Below are positions 8,639-16,941 of a stretch of DNA of 64,000 nucleotides, piece after piece (position 1 is the stretch's first letter; each line of letters opens with the position of its first letter). Source of the DNA: DATFWC01 sp963777755. GTDB taxonomy: Bacteria; Pseudomonadota; Alphaproteobacteria; Rhizobiales; Xanthobacteraceae. The notes under the pieces were generated by a model. It did no database searches. It was given only the letters and a program-made list of their open reading frames with translations, and was not told where the DNA came from. Location: positions 62,001 to 126,000 of the forward strand of contig CAVZSC010000035.1 in assembly GCA_963777755.1 (NCBI GenBank), read 5' to 3'. A program made the position numbers and the translations under genes.

Positions 8639-9256
8639 ATGGCCATGGTGCAGGAAGGACCGCGCGTTCTCGCCCTTAGCGAGGAGCGACGTCGGTTTCA
8701 GCGGGTTCGCGTCAATCTGCTCGGCCGCTACATGCTGGCGGACCGGCGCGAATTCCCATGCCAGGTCGTGGACATGTCTCCGGGCGGAATGGCGCTGATC
8801 GCGCCGGTCAACGGCAAGGCCGGCGAGCGGGTCATCGCCTATATCGACCACGTCGGCCGGCTGGAAGGTACGATCGTCCGCCAGTTCCAGAACGGCTTCG
8901 CCATGACGATCGCGGCGACGCCGCGCAAGCGCGACAAGCTCGCCTCTCAGCTCACCTGGCTCGCCAACCGGCACGTGCTCGGCCTGCCCGAGGATCGCCG
9001 CCATGGGCGCGTGGTGCCGCGCGACCCGGTGACCAACATGGTCCTGCCGGACGGCAAGGCCGTGACCTGCCGCCTGATCGACATGTCGTTGTCGGGCGCC
9101 GGCGTCACCACCGACGAGCGGCCGCCGATCGGCTCGCTCGTGACGCTGGGCAAGACCCAAGGGCGGGTGGTGCGCCACCTCGAGCACGGGTTTGCGGTCG
9201 AGTTCACCCGGCTCCAACACCCCGACTTTCTCGAAGAGAACGTTACCAACGGCTGA
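8639..9256 (+). CDS. Tandem PilZ-domain protein (c-di-GMP receptor)
   Basis: 205 residues with two PilZ modules. The first has RRRFQRVRV (18-26) with DMSPGGM (about 44-50), fitting the RxxxR and (D/N)xSxxG c-di-GMP-binding motifs. The second repeats the arrangement (RRHGRVVPR ... DMSLSGAGV, about 119-161). Binding would change surface charge or partner contacts to control motility, exopolysaccharide or division. A GGDEF-EAL enzyme lies 1.2 kb downstream, so source, sink and receptor are close together. Confidence 0.88.
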   Translation: MAMVQEGPRVLALSEERRRFQRVRVNLLGRYMLADRREFPCQVVDMSPGGMALIAPVNGKAGERVIAYIDHVGRLEGTIVRQFQNGFAMTIAATPRKRDKLASQLTWLANRHVLGLPEDRRHGRVVPRDPVTNMVLPDGKAVTCRLIDMSLSGAGVTTDERPPIGSLVTLGKTQGRVVRHLEHGFAVEFTRLQHPDFLEENVTNG

Positions 9257-9591
9257 ACGCCGCGAAGCGCCGTCAGCGCGCATTCGCTCGGCTTTCCGTC
9301 GTGGCGCGCCGCTGCTGCCGCGTGCGGCCGACCGCCCTTCCTGCCGCCGCCATCGTTAATCGCACCCCCATGCCGCGCTCGCAGCGCCAGCATCGGCGGG
9401 CTCTGCGCGGTTAATCGATAAAGTTTTACGTAAATTGGAATAGATAAAACTTTATTCAAATCTGGCGACAGATTGAACTGAATTGTCTGTGCATTTTACT
9501 AGTATTCTCCTCAAAACAACTTGGGCAACTTAGCGGCGGTTCAAAGCGTTTGTGCGAAAAGTGACCTCATGGTGTCGGGGAGGGGTCACAA
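9257..9591. other. 335-bp AT-richer intergenic region
   Basis: No gene seen. The first 150 bp are GC-rich; from 9410 the composition turns AT-rich and holds the 11-bp-arm inverted repeat described separately. A TTGAAC/TTACTA pair near 9474-9502 is a possible promoter for the transglutaminase-like gene. Confidence 0.5.
9418..9455. repeat. Perfect AT-rich inverted repeat (11-bp arms)
   Basis: ATAAAGTTTTA at 9418-9428 and TAAAACTTTAT at 9445-9455 are exact reverse complements around a 16-bp spacer. In DNA this GC-rich the match stands out. It could be an operator for a dimeric regulator of the downstream gene or a terminator-like hairpin after the PilZ gene; no T-run follows, so I favour a binding site. 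Confidence 0.55.
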
Positions 9592-10206
9592 ATGCAGTCT
9601 TCTTGGGGAAGAATACTTGCCATTGCTTGGGTTGTTGCTGCCGCCACTGCGGCACCAGCCGGTGCCGGTGAAAATCTTCTGTTCGTCTCGGTCGGCGAGA
9701 CGACCCGTGCGCCGATCGGCTGGGTGGAGTTCTGCTCCAAGCGGCAATGGGAGTGCAACGTGGCTCCGACTGCTCCGCGCGATGTGGTGCTCACGCCCAA
9801 GGCGTGGAAGGACCTGGTGCGGATCAACCGCCACGTCAACGAGCGGATCCGGCCGATGACCGATCTCGAGCATCACGGCGTGGTCGAGAAATGGTCCTAT
9901 CCGGACGACGGCTACGGCGATTGCGAGGACTATGTGCTGCTCAAGCGGCGCATGCTGATGGAAGCCGGATGGCCGCGCGAGGCGCTGCTCATCACCGTGG
10001 TGCGCGACCGCAAGGGCGACGGCCACGCGATCCTGACCGTGAAGACCGACCAGGGCGAGTTCATCCTCGACAATCAGAACGAGGACATCGTGCTGTGGGC
10101 GGAGTCGGGCTACCGCTTCGTCAAGCGGCAATCGCAGTCCGATCCCAACACCTGGGTCGCGCTCGGCGACCCGCGCGCCGCCACCGCGACGGCGACGTCA
10201 CGCTGA
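9592..10206 (+). CDS. Bacterial transglutaminase-like cysteine proteinase (BTLCP)
   Basis: 204 residues. A signal peptide (to about AGAG at 26) sends it to the periplasm. The catalytic triad is visible: Cys in GYGDCEDYVLLKR, His in GDGHAILTV, Asp/Asn in FILDNQNE. The family is related to LapG, which cleaves biofilm adhesins in a c-di-GMP-dependent way. The placement between a PilZ receptor and a GGDEF-EAL protein fits such a link, but no LapD-like inner-membrane partner is in view. Confidence 0.88.
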   Translation: MQSSWGRILAIAWVVAAATAAPAGAGENLLFVSVGETTRAPIGWVEFCSKRQWECNVAPTAPRDVVLTPKAWKDLVRINRHVNERIRPMTDLEHHGVVEKWSYPDDGYGDCEDYVLLKRRMLMEAGWPREALLITVVRDRKGDGHAILTVKTDQGEFILDNQNEDIVLWAESGYRFVKRQSQSDPNTWVALGDPRAATATATSR

Positions 10207-10273
10207 ACCGAAAGCGAAGGAGTTTGCGACCCGGTCACGTCCCCACCCTCCCCGTCCCAGACCGGGTTCGCCG

Positions 10274-10311
10274 CGGCCGGCTCTCCCCCAAGAGCCGGCC
10301 GCACCTTTTTT
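10274..10311 (+). terminator. Rho-independent terminator after BTLCP gene
   Basis: Perfect 11-bp stem CGGCCGGCTCT / AGAGCCGGCCG with a 6-nt loop, then CAC and six T (10306-10311). It separates the proteinase gene from the GGDEF-EAL gene. Confidence 0.85.
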
Positions 10312-10421
10312 AGGGATGGCGGTACGAACTTGTTTACCAACGCGATCATACCGTGGCGGGCTTGTTAACCTGCAGACAACCGTCATCCTACATACGTCTG
10401 TTAGCAACCGGACGATGCGTA

Positions 10422-13319
10422 ATGTTGCGTACTCTCGTTTCGCTCGCTGCGGACGTCGTCCGCGGTCGGCTTTGCCGGGACACGGTCCGCCTCGACACGG
10501 CGGTCAACAACATGTCCCAGGGCCTGCTGATGTTCGACGCCCAGGCCCGCCTGGTCGTCTGCAACAGGCGCTATCTCGAGATGTACCGGCTCTCGCCGGA
10601 GGTGGTGAAGCCCGGCTGCACCCTTCGCCGCCTCATCGCGCATCGGATGGAAACCGGCAGCTTCTCGCAGGCCGATCCCGATCGCTATGTCGGCGAGCTC
10701 CAAGCGGCGATGGCGGCGGGGCAGACGGTCGAGAAGGTCGTCGAGCTGACCGACGGGCGCATCATTGCGGTCGCCAGCCGGCCGATGCCGACCGGTGGCT
10801 GGGTTGCCACCCATGAGGACATCACCGAGCGCAGACTGGCGGAAATGGAACTGGCCGCCACCCGCTCGCAGGCCGAACAGGCCGAGCGCGAGGCGCGCGC
10901 CAACCATCAGCGCCTGGTCGACGCGCTGGAAGTGGTGGCGGAAGGCATCGCGCTGTTCGACGCGGACGACCGCTACGTGCTGTGGAACCGCCGTTATGCC
11001 GAGGTCTATGCCGGACGTCACATCAGGATCGTTGCCGGCATGAAATTCGAGGAGGTGCTGCGGGCCGGACTCGCCCAGGGCATCTATCGCGACGCGCAGG
11101 GCGGCGAGGAGGAGTGGCTTGCCGAGCGGCTCGCCCGTCACGGCGAGCCGGAGAGCAGCCACGAGCAGCGGCTCGCCGGCGAGCGGTGGGTGCGCGTCCA
11201 CGAGCGCCGCACCGCCGACGGCGGCAGCATCGGGGTGCGGGTCGACATCACCGAGATCAAGCGCCGCGAGGACTCGTTCCGTCTGCTGTTCGAAGGCAAC
11301 CCGCTTCCCATGTGGGTGTGCGACCAGGAGACGCTGCGCTTCCTCGCCGTCAACGATGCGGCGATCGCGCACTACGGCTACAGCCGCGCGCAGTTCCTGG
11401 CGATGACCGCGCTCGACATAAGGCCGTCGGAGGATCACGCGAAATTTCGCACCATTGTGGCCACGCGGCGCGACGACGATCCCGCGGGCCGCACCTGGCG
11501 CCATCTCAAGGCGGACGGGACCGAGATCCACGTGGCGATGTTCTCGCGCCTGCTGACCTACGACGGGCGTCCGGCCTCATTCAGCGCGGTGGTTGACCTC
11601 ACCGAGCGCAAACGCGCCGAGGACGAGGTTCGGCAGACACGCGAGTTCCTCGACGCGATCGTCGAGAACATCCCGGTGTCGCTCGTCGTCAAGGATGCGC
11701 GCGACCACCGTTACGTCCTCATCAACCGCACCGCCGAGGAATTCTTCGGCACGCCGCGCGCGCACATGATCGGCAAGACCGCGCACCAGGTCCACTCGCC
11801 CGAGCAGGCCCGCATCATCGCCAAGCGCGACAGCGAGGTGCTGCAGTCGAAGCAGCCGCTGGTCCTCGAGAACGTGCCGATCCAGACGATCCGCAAGGGC
11901 GTGCGGCTGGTGAACTCGCGGCGCCTCGCGCTCGCCGACCGCGAGGGCAGGCCGCAATACCTCGTCTCCGTGCTCGAGGACGTGACCGAGCAGCGGCGCG
12001 CCGAGGAGCGGATCGCCCACATGGCGCACCACGATGCCCTCACCGACTTGCCCAACCGGGCGGCGTTCAAGGAGCAGTTGGAATCGACGCATGAAAAGGC
12101 CGAGCGGATGCAGGAGAGCTTCGCCGTCCTGTGCATCGATCTCGACCGCTTCAAGGAAGTGAACGACATTTTCGGGCATTCGATCGGCGACGCGTTCTTG
12201 CGCGACATCTCGCGGCGGCTGCACGAGGCGGCCGACGGCGCCTTCCTGGCGCGGCTGGGCGGCGACGAATTCGTCGTCATCGCGACGCAAGGCCCTCACC
12301 CCGCGACGGCGGAAATCCTGGCCGAGCGGCTGCTCGCAACGCTCGCCGAGGACGTCGAGGTCGAAGGTCACCGGCTGCGCACCGGGCTGAGCATCGGCGT
12401 CGCCATCCATCCGACCGACGGAAGCGACGTCGCCACGCTGCTGTCGCACGCCGACGCCGCCCTCTATCGCGCCAAGGCCGACGGCCGCAACATGGTACAA
12501 TTCTTCGAGCCCGACATGGACCGGCGGCTGCGCGAGCAGCGCGCGCTGCAGCACGACCTGCGCGCGGCGCTGGATCACCATGAGCTCAGCCTCTACTACC
12601 AGCCGCTGCTCAAGATCGGCGGCGAGATCGTCGGCTTCGAAGCGCTCGTGCGCTGGAACCATCCGCAGCGCGGGATGGTGCCGCCGAGCACGTTCATCCC
12701 GCTGGCCGAAGAGAGCGGCCTCATCATGGCGATCGGCGAATGGGTGCTGCGCGAGGCCTGCCGCGAGGCCGCATCATGGCCGCGCCACCTGCAGATCGCC
12801 ATCAATCTCTCGCCTGTCCAGTTCCGCCATGGCGACCTCGCCGGGCTCGTGCATACGATCCTGTACGAGACCGGGTTGCGCGCCGAGCGCCTCCGGCTGG
12901 AGATCACCGAAGGCGTCTTGATCGACGATTTCTCCCGCGCGGTCGCGATCCTGCGCCGGCTCAAGGCGATGGGCGTGCGGATCGCCATGGACGATTTCGG
13001 CACCGGCTACTCGTCGCTGTCGTACCTGCAATCGTTCCCGTTCGACCTGATCAAGATCGACCGCGCGTTCATCTCGAACGTGGACAGCAACGCGCAGTCG
13101 GCGGCGATCGTGCGTGCAGTGATCGGGCTTGCCCGCGGGCTGAACGTGCCGGTGATCGCGGAAGGCGTCGAGACGAAGGGCGAGCTCGACTTCCTCGCCC
13201 AGGAAGCCTGCAGCGAGGCACAAGGCTACCTGATCGGCCGACCGGAACCGATCGACACCTATGCGGCCATCGTGGGGCGGGAACTCGTCGTCGCAACCGA
13301 TACACGGAAGGCGGGCTGA
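10422..13319 (+). CDS. PAS(x4)-GGDEF-EAL c-di-GMP turnover protein
   Basis: A 965-residue protein with four PAS-type sensor modules (about 22-135, 150-265, 270-395 and 400-520; for example AVNNMSQGLLMFD, VVAEGIALFDADD, AIVENIPVSLVVKD), then GGDEF and EAL domains. Both catalytic signatures are intact: GGDEF near residue 612, and EALVRW near 738 with DDFGTGYSSLSYL near 857. It may therefore both make and degrade c-di-GMP, with direction set by the PAS inputs. No transmembrane helix is seen, so it is cytosolic. I start at ATG 10422; the upstream in-frame extension lies in promoter-like sequence. Confidence 0.92.
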   Translation: MLRTLVSLAADVVRGRLCRDTVRLDTAVNNMSQGLLMFDAQARLVVCNRRYLEMYRLSPEVVKPGCTLRRLIAHRMETGSFSQADPDRYVGELQAAMAAGQTVEKVVELTDGRIIAVASRPMPTGGWVATHEDITERRLAEMELAATRSQAEQAEREARANHQRLVDALEVVAEGIALFDADDRYVLWNRRYAEVYAGRHIRIVAGMKFEEVLRAGLAQGIYRDAQGGEEEWLAERLARHGEPESSHEQRLAGERWVRVHERRTADGGSIGVRVDITEIKRREDSFRLLFEGNPLPMWVCDQETLRFLAVNDAAIAHYGYSRAQFLAMTALDIRPSEDHAKFRTIVATRRDDDPAGRTWRHLKADGTEIHVAMFSRLLTYDGRPASFSAVVDLTERKRAEDEVRQTREFLDAIVENIPVSLVVKDARDHRYVLINRTAEEFFGTPRAHMIGKTAHQVHSPEQARIIAKRDSEVLQSKQPLVLENVPIQTIRKGVRLVNSRRLALADREGRPQYLVSVLEDVTEQRRAEERIAHMAHHDALTDLPNRAAFKEQLESTHEKAERMQESFAVLCIDLDRFKEVNDIFGHSIGDAFLRDISRRLHEAADGAFLARLGGDEFVVIATQGPHPATAEILAERLLATLAEDVEVEGHRLRTGLSIGVAIHPTDGSDVATLLSHADAALYRAKADGRNMVQFFEPDMDRRLREQRALQHDLRAALDHHELSLYYQPLLKIGGEIVGFEALVRWNHPQRGMVPPSTFIPLAEESGLIMAIGEWVLREACREAASWPRHLQIAINLSPVQFRHGDLAGLVHTILYETGLRAERLRLEITEGVLIDDFSRAVAILRRLKAMGVRIAMDDFGTGYSSLSYLQSFPFDLIKIDRAFISNVDSNAQSAAIVRAVIGLARGLNVPVIAEGVETKGELDFLAQEACSEAQGYLIGRPEPIDTYAAIVGRELVVATDTRKAG

Positions 13320-13434
13320 TCGGCCAATTCGATCAAATGCGGCCGGTTCGGTTCGCGACTTCTTAAACGGGGCGTGTGAGTGATTCGATCCTTACGGCAA
13401 TGACGATGCCGACCATCGGTCCGTGGAGAACGAC

Positions 13435-13647
13435 ATGGACATCGCTTCGACGGCGCTGACCAACGCCTGGCTGCAGGCGGTCTGGCGGGTTCAGTTCGAG
13501 CGCGCGCAGCCGGCCAACCTCGCCGGCGGAGAGCGAACGATGACCGACGTCATCGAGCACGCGCTGCGGGCCGGCGGCCTCGACACGCAGGATCCGCAAT
13601 GGGTGGACCCGACCCGACCCGGCCGCCTGGTCGACCGGCTGAGCTGA
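13435..13647 (+). CDS. Small conserved hypothetical protein
   Basis: A 70-residue acidic, helix-forming protein starting MDIASTALTNAWLQ, with GGAG six bases before the ATG at 13435. It has no signal peptide, membrane segment or recognisable motif. It sits 115 bp after the GGDEF-EAL gene and converges with the carbonic anhydrase. I do not recognise a function. Confidence 0.55.
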   Translation: MDIASTALTNAWLQAVWRVQFERAQPANLAGGERTMTDVIEHALRAGGLDTQDPQWVDPTRPGRLVDRLS

Positions 13648-13660
13648 TCTCCCGCGCCGA

Positions 13661-14191
13661 TCACCCGATCCGCTTCAACGCCTTGGCATAGAGCTGGTGA
13701 CGCCGCACGTAGATGTCGGCGCCGGCGGCAATCATCTTGGTGGCTGCCTCGTCGACCGTACGCACCGCGCGCGCCGGCGCCCCGACGATCAGCGAATTGT
13801 CGGGAAAGCTCTTGCCCTCGGTCACCAGTGCGCCTGCCCCGACCAGGCTGTTGGCGCCGATCTTCGCGCCGTTGAGCAGGATCGCCCCCATGCCGATCAG
13901 GCTGTTGTCGCCGATGATGCAGCCATGCAGGATGACGTTGTGGCCGATGACGCAGTCGGCGCCGATGACGAGGGGAAATCCCGGATCGGTGTGCATGGTG
14001 GCGTTGTCCTGCACCTGGCTGCGCTCGCCGATCTCGATCCATTCGTTGTCGCCGCGCAGCACCGCGCCGAACCACACGCTCGCATCGCGCTTGAGGCGCA
14101 CGCGGCCGATGATCGAGGCGGTCTCGGCGATCCAGTAGCGGCCGTCCGCCGGCAGGTCCGGCGCCTGCCCGTCGAGCTCGTAGATCGGCAT
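13661..14191 (-). CDS. Gamma-class carbonic anhydrase-like protein
   Basis: 176 residues of left-handed beta-helix built from hexapeptide repeats (IIGRVRLKRDASVWFGAVLRGDN, then VIGADCVIGHNV). Three candidate zinc histidines are present in the expected places: NATMHTDPG, then GHNVILHG. Proteins of this length (YrdA/PaaY-like) hydrate CO2 or act on small thioesters. The catalytic histidines are conserved, but many family members lack measurable activity. It is encoded alone, downstream of a small membrane-protein gene. Confidence 0.85.
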   Translation of the reverse strand: MPIYELDGQAPDLPADGRYWIAETASIIGRVRLKRDASVWFGAVLRGDNEWIEIGERSQVQDNATMHTDPGFPLVIGADCVIGHNVILHGCIIGDNSLIGMGAILLNGAKIGANSLVGAGALVTEGKSFPDNSLIVGAPARAVRTVDEAATKMIAAGADIYVRRHQLYAKALKRIG

Positions 14192-14255
14192 TCGGGCTCC
14201 TTGGGTTGGAGCGCGACCTTGCCACGCCTGCCGCGGATTGGCGAGCCAGCCTCGG

Positions 14256-14588
14256 TCAGACCAGCAGCTGGCCGACCGCCTGCAGCAGCATCACCACCAG
14301 CGTGCCGCACATCAGGCTCCAGAACCCGGCGATGACGGTGGAGAGCATGACGAGCTCGAACCGCCGGCCGATGATGCGTCGCGCCCGCAGGGTGTTGCGC
14401 ATGATGATGAAGGGCGCCGCGAAGATCACAAGCGGCAGGGCCATGAGGGCGTGCAGGCGCGGGGCGCGGCTGATCAGGCGGAAGCTCGCCGGCCGCGCCG
14501 TGACGCATTGGTACCCGGTCGCCAGCAGTCCCGCGAACGCGAACCCGAGCGCAAGGACGATGAACGACTGCAGCTGGTCCGGCGACAT
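14256..14588 (-). CDS. DUF6949-like small membrane protein
   Basis: 110 residues with three predicted membrane helices (FIVLALGFAFAGLLATGYQ, ALPLVIFAAPFIIMRNTL, LVMLSTVIAGFWSLMCGTLVVMLLQAV) separated by short basic loops. The ATG at 14588 follows GGGGAGGGGGCC, a strong ribosome site. It belongs to a conserved rhizobial family of unknown role. A CtrA-type box lies about 70 bp upstream, which would make it cell-cycle regulated if functional. Confidence 0.7.
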   Translation of the reverse strand: MSPDQLQSFIVLALGFAFAGLLATGYQCVTARPASFRLISRAPRLHALMALPLVIFAAPFIIMRNTLRARRIIGRRFELVMLSTVIAGFWSLMCGTLVVMLLQAVGQLLV

Positions 14589-14658
14589 GGCCCCCTCCCC
14601 GCCAGGCTTGGACGGGGGCAATCTTTCGTCCATGCGGCGCGGCGGCGCCAGAACATCC

Positions 14659-14673
14659 TTAAGAAAAGGTTAA
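14659..14673 (-). promoter_or_regulatory. CtrA-type box (TTAA-N7-TTAA)
   Basis: TTAA at 14659-14662 and TTAA at 14670-14673 with exactly seven bases between match the CtrA consensus. It lies 71-85 bp upstream of the small membrane-protein start. A single match in intergenic DNA is only suggestive. Confidence 0.4.
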
Positions 14674-14738
14674 CCGTTGGGGGTTTTAGGAGCCGTTCGG
14701 GACCATCAACTAACGGCACAAATCCCTGATATTTCTTG

Positions 14739-14748
14739 ACGTTAGTCG
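14739..14748. repeat. Candidate left attachment core ACGTTAGTCG
   Basis: This 10-bp sequence recurs in the same orientation at 34161-34170, after the last satellite gene. It lies 65 bp before the integrase start, the usual position of attL in P4-type elements. The match is short, so this is tentative. Confidence 0.3.
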
Positions 14749-14812
14749 TTAAACGCTGTTAAGACCCCTCTGGTCCAATTAAGGGCCGATCGTTAGTGGG
14801 GGGTTAGTTCAA

Positions 14813-16037
14813 ATGCCGCGACCACGCCGGGACGGGACGCCCGCCGCCGGCCCCAACAAACGCCGGCTCAACGACCTGTTCGTCAAGCGGCTGGCTCCGC
14901 AGGACCGCCCCTTCCTGGTCTGGGACAGCCACCAACGCGGTCTGGCCGTCAACGTGCAGCCGACCGGCCGCAAGAGCTGGAAAGTCGTCTATTCGCTCCG
15001 CGGCCGCCCGCGCTGGTACAGCCTCGGCTCGGCCGACGCCATCGGTCTGGCCGACGCCCGCCGGCTGGCCGGCCGGGTTATGTTTCAAGTCGCCGAGGGC
15101 AAGGACCCGGCCGCAGACCGCAAGGCCGCCCGCTCCAAAGGCACGTTCGAGGAATTGGCCGCCCGCTATGTCGAGGACTACGCCAAGCGCCACAACAAAA
15201 GTTGGAAGCAAGCCGAGACGCTGGTCCGCAAATATCTCGATTCCACGGTGGGGCAAGCTGCAAGCCGCCGACATTTCGCGGGCCGATGTCAAGGCAGCCA
15301 TGGCGGCCATCGCAGCACCGGTGCTCGCCAACCAAGTCCTGGCGTCGGCATCGGCGGTGTTTTCCTGGGCGATGCGCGAAGAGCTGGTCAAGGATAACCC
15401 GGCGCGGCTGGTGACCCGGCACAAGACCACATCGCGCGAGCGCGTTCTGTCGGACGGCGAGGTGGCGGCATTCTGGACGGCGTTCGACGAAGTCGGGCTA
15501 CTGCAAGGCACGGCGTTGAAGCTGGTCCTGCTCACCGGTCAACGTCCGGGCGAGGTGGCCTGTATGCGGCGCGAGCACATCGCGGACGGCTGGTGGACCT
15601 TGCCCGGTGCGCCGGTCGCTTCGCTGCGTTGGCCCGGCACCAAGAACGGCGAGACGCATCGCGTCTGGTTACCGGGTCCGGTGCCGACGTTGCTGGCCGA
15701 ACTGGATGACGCCACCACGGGTCCGGTGTTTCGGCAAATCGGCAAGCTGGACGAGGCCATGCGGGCGATCTGCGTCAAGCTTGGTGTCACCGATAAGGTC
15801 ACTCCGCACGACCTAAGACGGACCCACGGAACTGCGATCACCGCGCTGGGCTTCGGTCGCGACGCGATGAACAGAATCCAGAACCACAAGGAGGGCGGCA
15901 TCGGTTCGGTGTACGACCGCCATGCGTACGCCGACGAAAACAAGCGCATCATGGAAGCGGTGGCCTCGCAAATCCTGTCGCTGGCCACGGGTGAAACCGG
16001 GACCGGCAACGTCACCCCGCTGCACAGGTCGCGGTGA
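14813..16037 (+). pseudogene. P4-type tyrosine integrase, single frame break
   Basis: The first frame (14813 to about 15238) gives the arm-binding DUF4102 domain (RLNDLFVKRLAPQDRPFLVWD ... WKVVYSLRGRPRWYSLG). At about 15239 one extra base moves the reading to the +1 frame, which continues IPRWGKLQAADIS through core-binding and catalytic domains to 16037. Catalytic residues are visible: Arg in TGQRPGEV, HDLRRTHGT, and the Tyr region SVYDRHAYADE. Joined, it would be about 408 residues, a normal length. If the break is real the element cannot integrate or excise by its own enzyme. Confidence 0.85.
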
Positions 16038-16570
16038 TGACGCTCCCCGATTGGAATGACGACGACGCACTGGCCGACTGGGTTGGCCCACTCATGCCCG
16101 AGCCGCCCCGCGACTATCTTTTTAGACCGTGGCCCGTGCTTCGCGATGCTCCGATGCAGGGAAAGTCCCGAGAGGAGATGGAGCGTGAAGCCATCGCGGC
16201 GGCGCAGCAGGGGAATTTCAAGTTACTCGGTTGGCTGATGGACCCCCCTAATCAGGACCTCCTCTCCCATCGGCCCCCACGCTTGAGCCAGGAAGCGGAG
16301 GCCCTGATTGCCGCCCGTCTTCAGGGAACATTCAAAGCCAGGAGGGGCAAACCGAAGCAGACCGTTGCGCGTCGTCGTGTCGACAATCCAATTCACGCCG
16401 CCGCCGATGAGGTGCCGGTAATCCAAAACATTTTACGGCAGCATTATCCCAGGCAGCGCGGCGTCCGCGACCGGGCCATCGGCATTGCCGCCTTGCGGGC
16501 CGGTATTGAGCACGAGAGGCTGGCTCATCACCTGCGTTCACCGCACCAACTCCGCGATGGGCGTACCTAA
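16037..16570 (+). CDS. Unknown satellite protein overlapping the integrase end
   Basis: 177 residues beginning MTLPDWNDDDALADW. The ATG at 16037 overlaps the integrase TGA, so translation is probably coupled. The middle has an amphipathic helix (EEMEREAIAAAQQGNFKLLGWLM) and the C-terminal third is Arg/His-rich (VRDRAIGIAALRAGIEHERLAHH). No catalytic motif or membrane segment. I do not recognise the family. Confidence 0.6.
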   Translation: MTLPDWNDDDALADWVGPLMPEPPRDYLFRPWPVLRDAPMQGKSREEMEREAIAAAQQGNFKLLGWLMDPPNQDLLSHRPPRLSQEAEALIAARLQGTFKARRGKPKQTVARRRVDNPIHAAADEVPVIQNILRQHYPRQRGVRDRAIGIAALRAGIEHERLAHHLRSPHQLRDGRT

Positions 16571-16643
16571 ATCGGATTTAGGTACGGTAGCCCAACGACC
16601 CCGTATGCGGCCTATTGGCTCCCATCAAAGAGGAGCAGCCGCC

Positions 16644-16882
16644 GTGAACGAACCCAAACTAATTTCCAAGCCGGAAGTCATTGACAAGGTCGGCGTGAGT
16701 TATCCAACCCTCTGGGATTGGATGCGCAAGGGAAAATTCCCGCGCTCCCGCCAGCTGGGGGGCAAGGTCTGTGGCTGGAGTCCGAGGTCAACGAGTGGAT
16801 TCTTAGTCGACCGGTCCAACCGTTGAAGGGCGACGCCGCGCCCGCTCGGGGGCACGAACCGAAGCAGGCCGCTCGCCGATGA
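16644..16882 (+). pseudogene. AlpA/excisionase-like winged-helix regulator, frame break
   Basis: From GTG 16644 (RBS AGAGGAG) the protein reads LISKPEVIDKVGVSYPTLWDWMRKGKFPRSRQLGGKV, the AlpA/MerR-type helix-turn-helix with its wing. At about 16769-16772 it slips into a frame giving GWSPRSTSG. The -1 frame restores the family sequence WLESEVNEWILSRP and runs to TGA at 16882. One missing base explains this. In P4-like elements AlpA activates the integrase or directs excision. It is the second frame break in the integration module. Confidence 0.75.
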
Positions 16883-16941
16883 AATTCATCCCCGTGCCGG
16901 AGCTAGGTAATAGCAATCGGGAGTCGGAGCAAGGCCGATGA
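16879..16941 (+). CDS. 20-residue ORF with ATGA overlaps on both sides
   Basis: ATG 16879 overlaps the TGA of the repaired AlpA frame, and the ORF's own TGA overlaps the ATG of the next gene. The peptide begins MKFIPVPELG and ends EQGR. It may act mainly as a translational coupler, carrying ribosomes from the AlpA gene to the transglycosylase-like gene. It is too short for any family call. Confidence 0.4.
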   Translation: MKFIPVPELGNSNRESEQGR

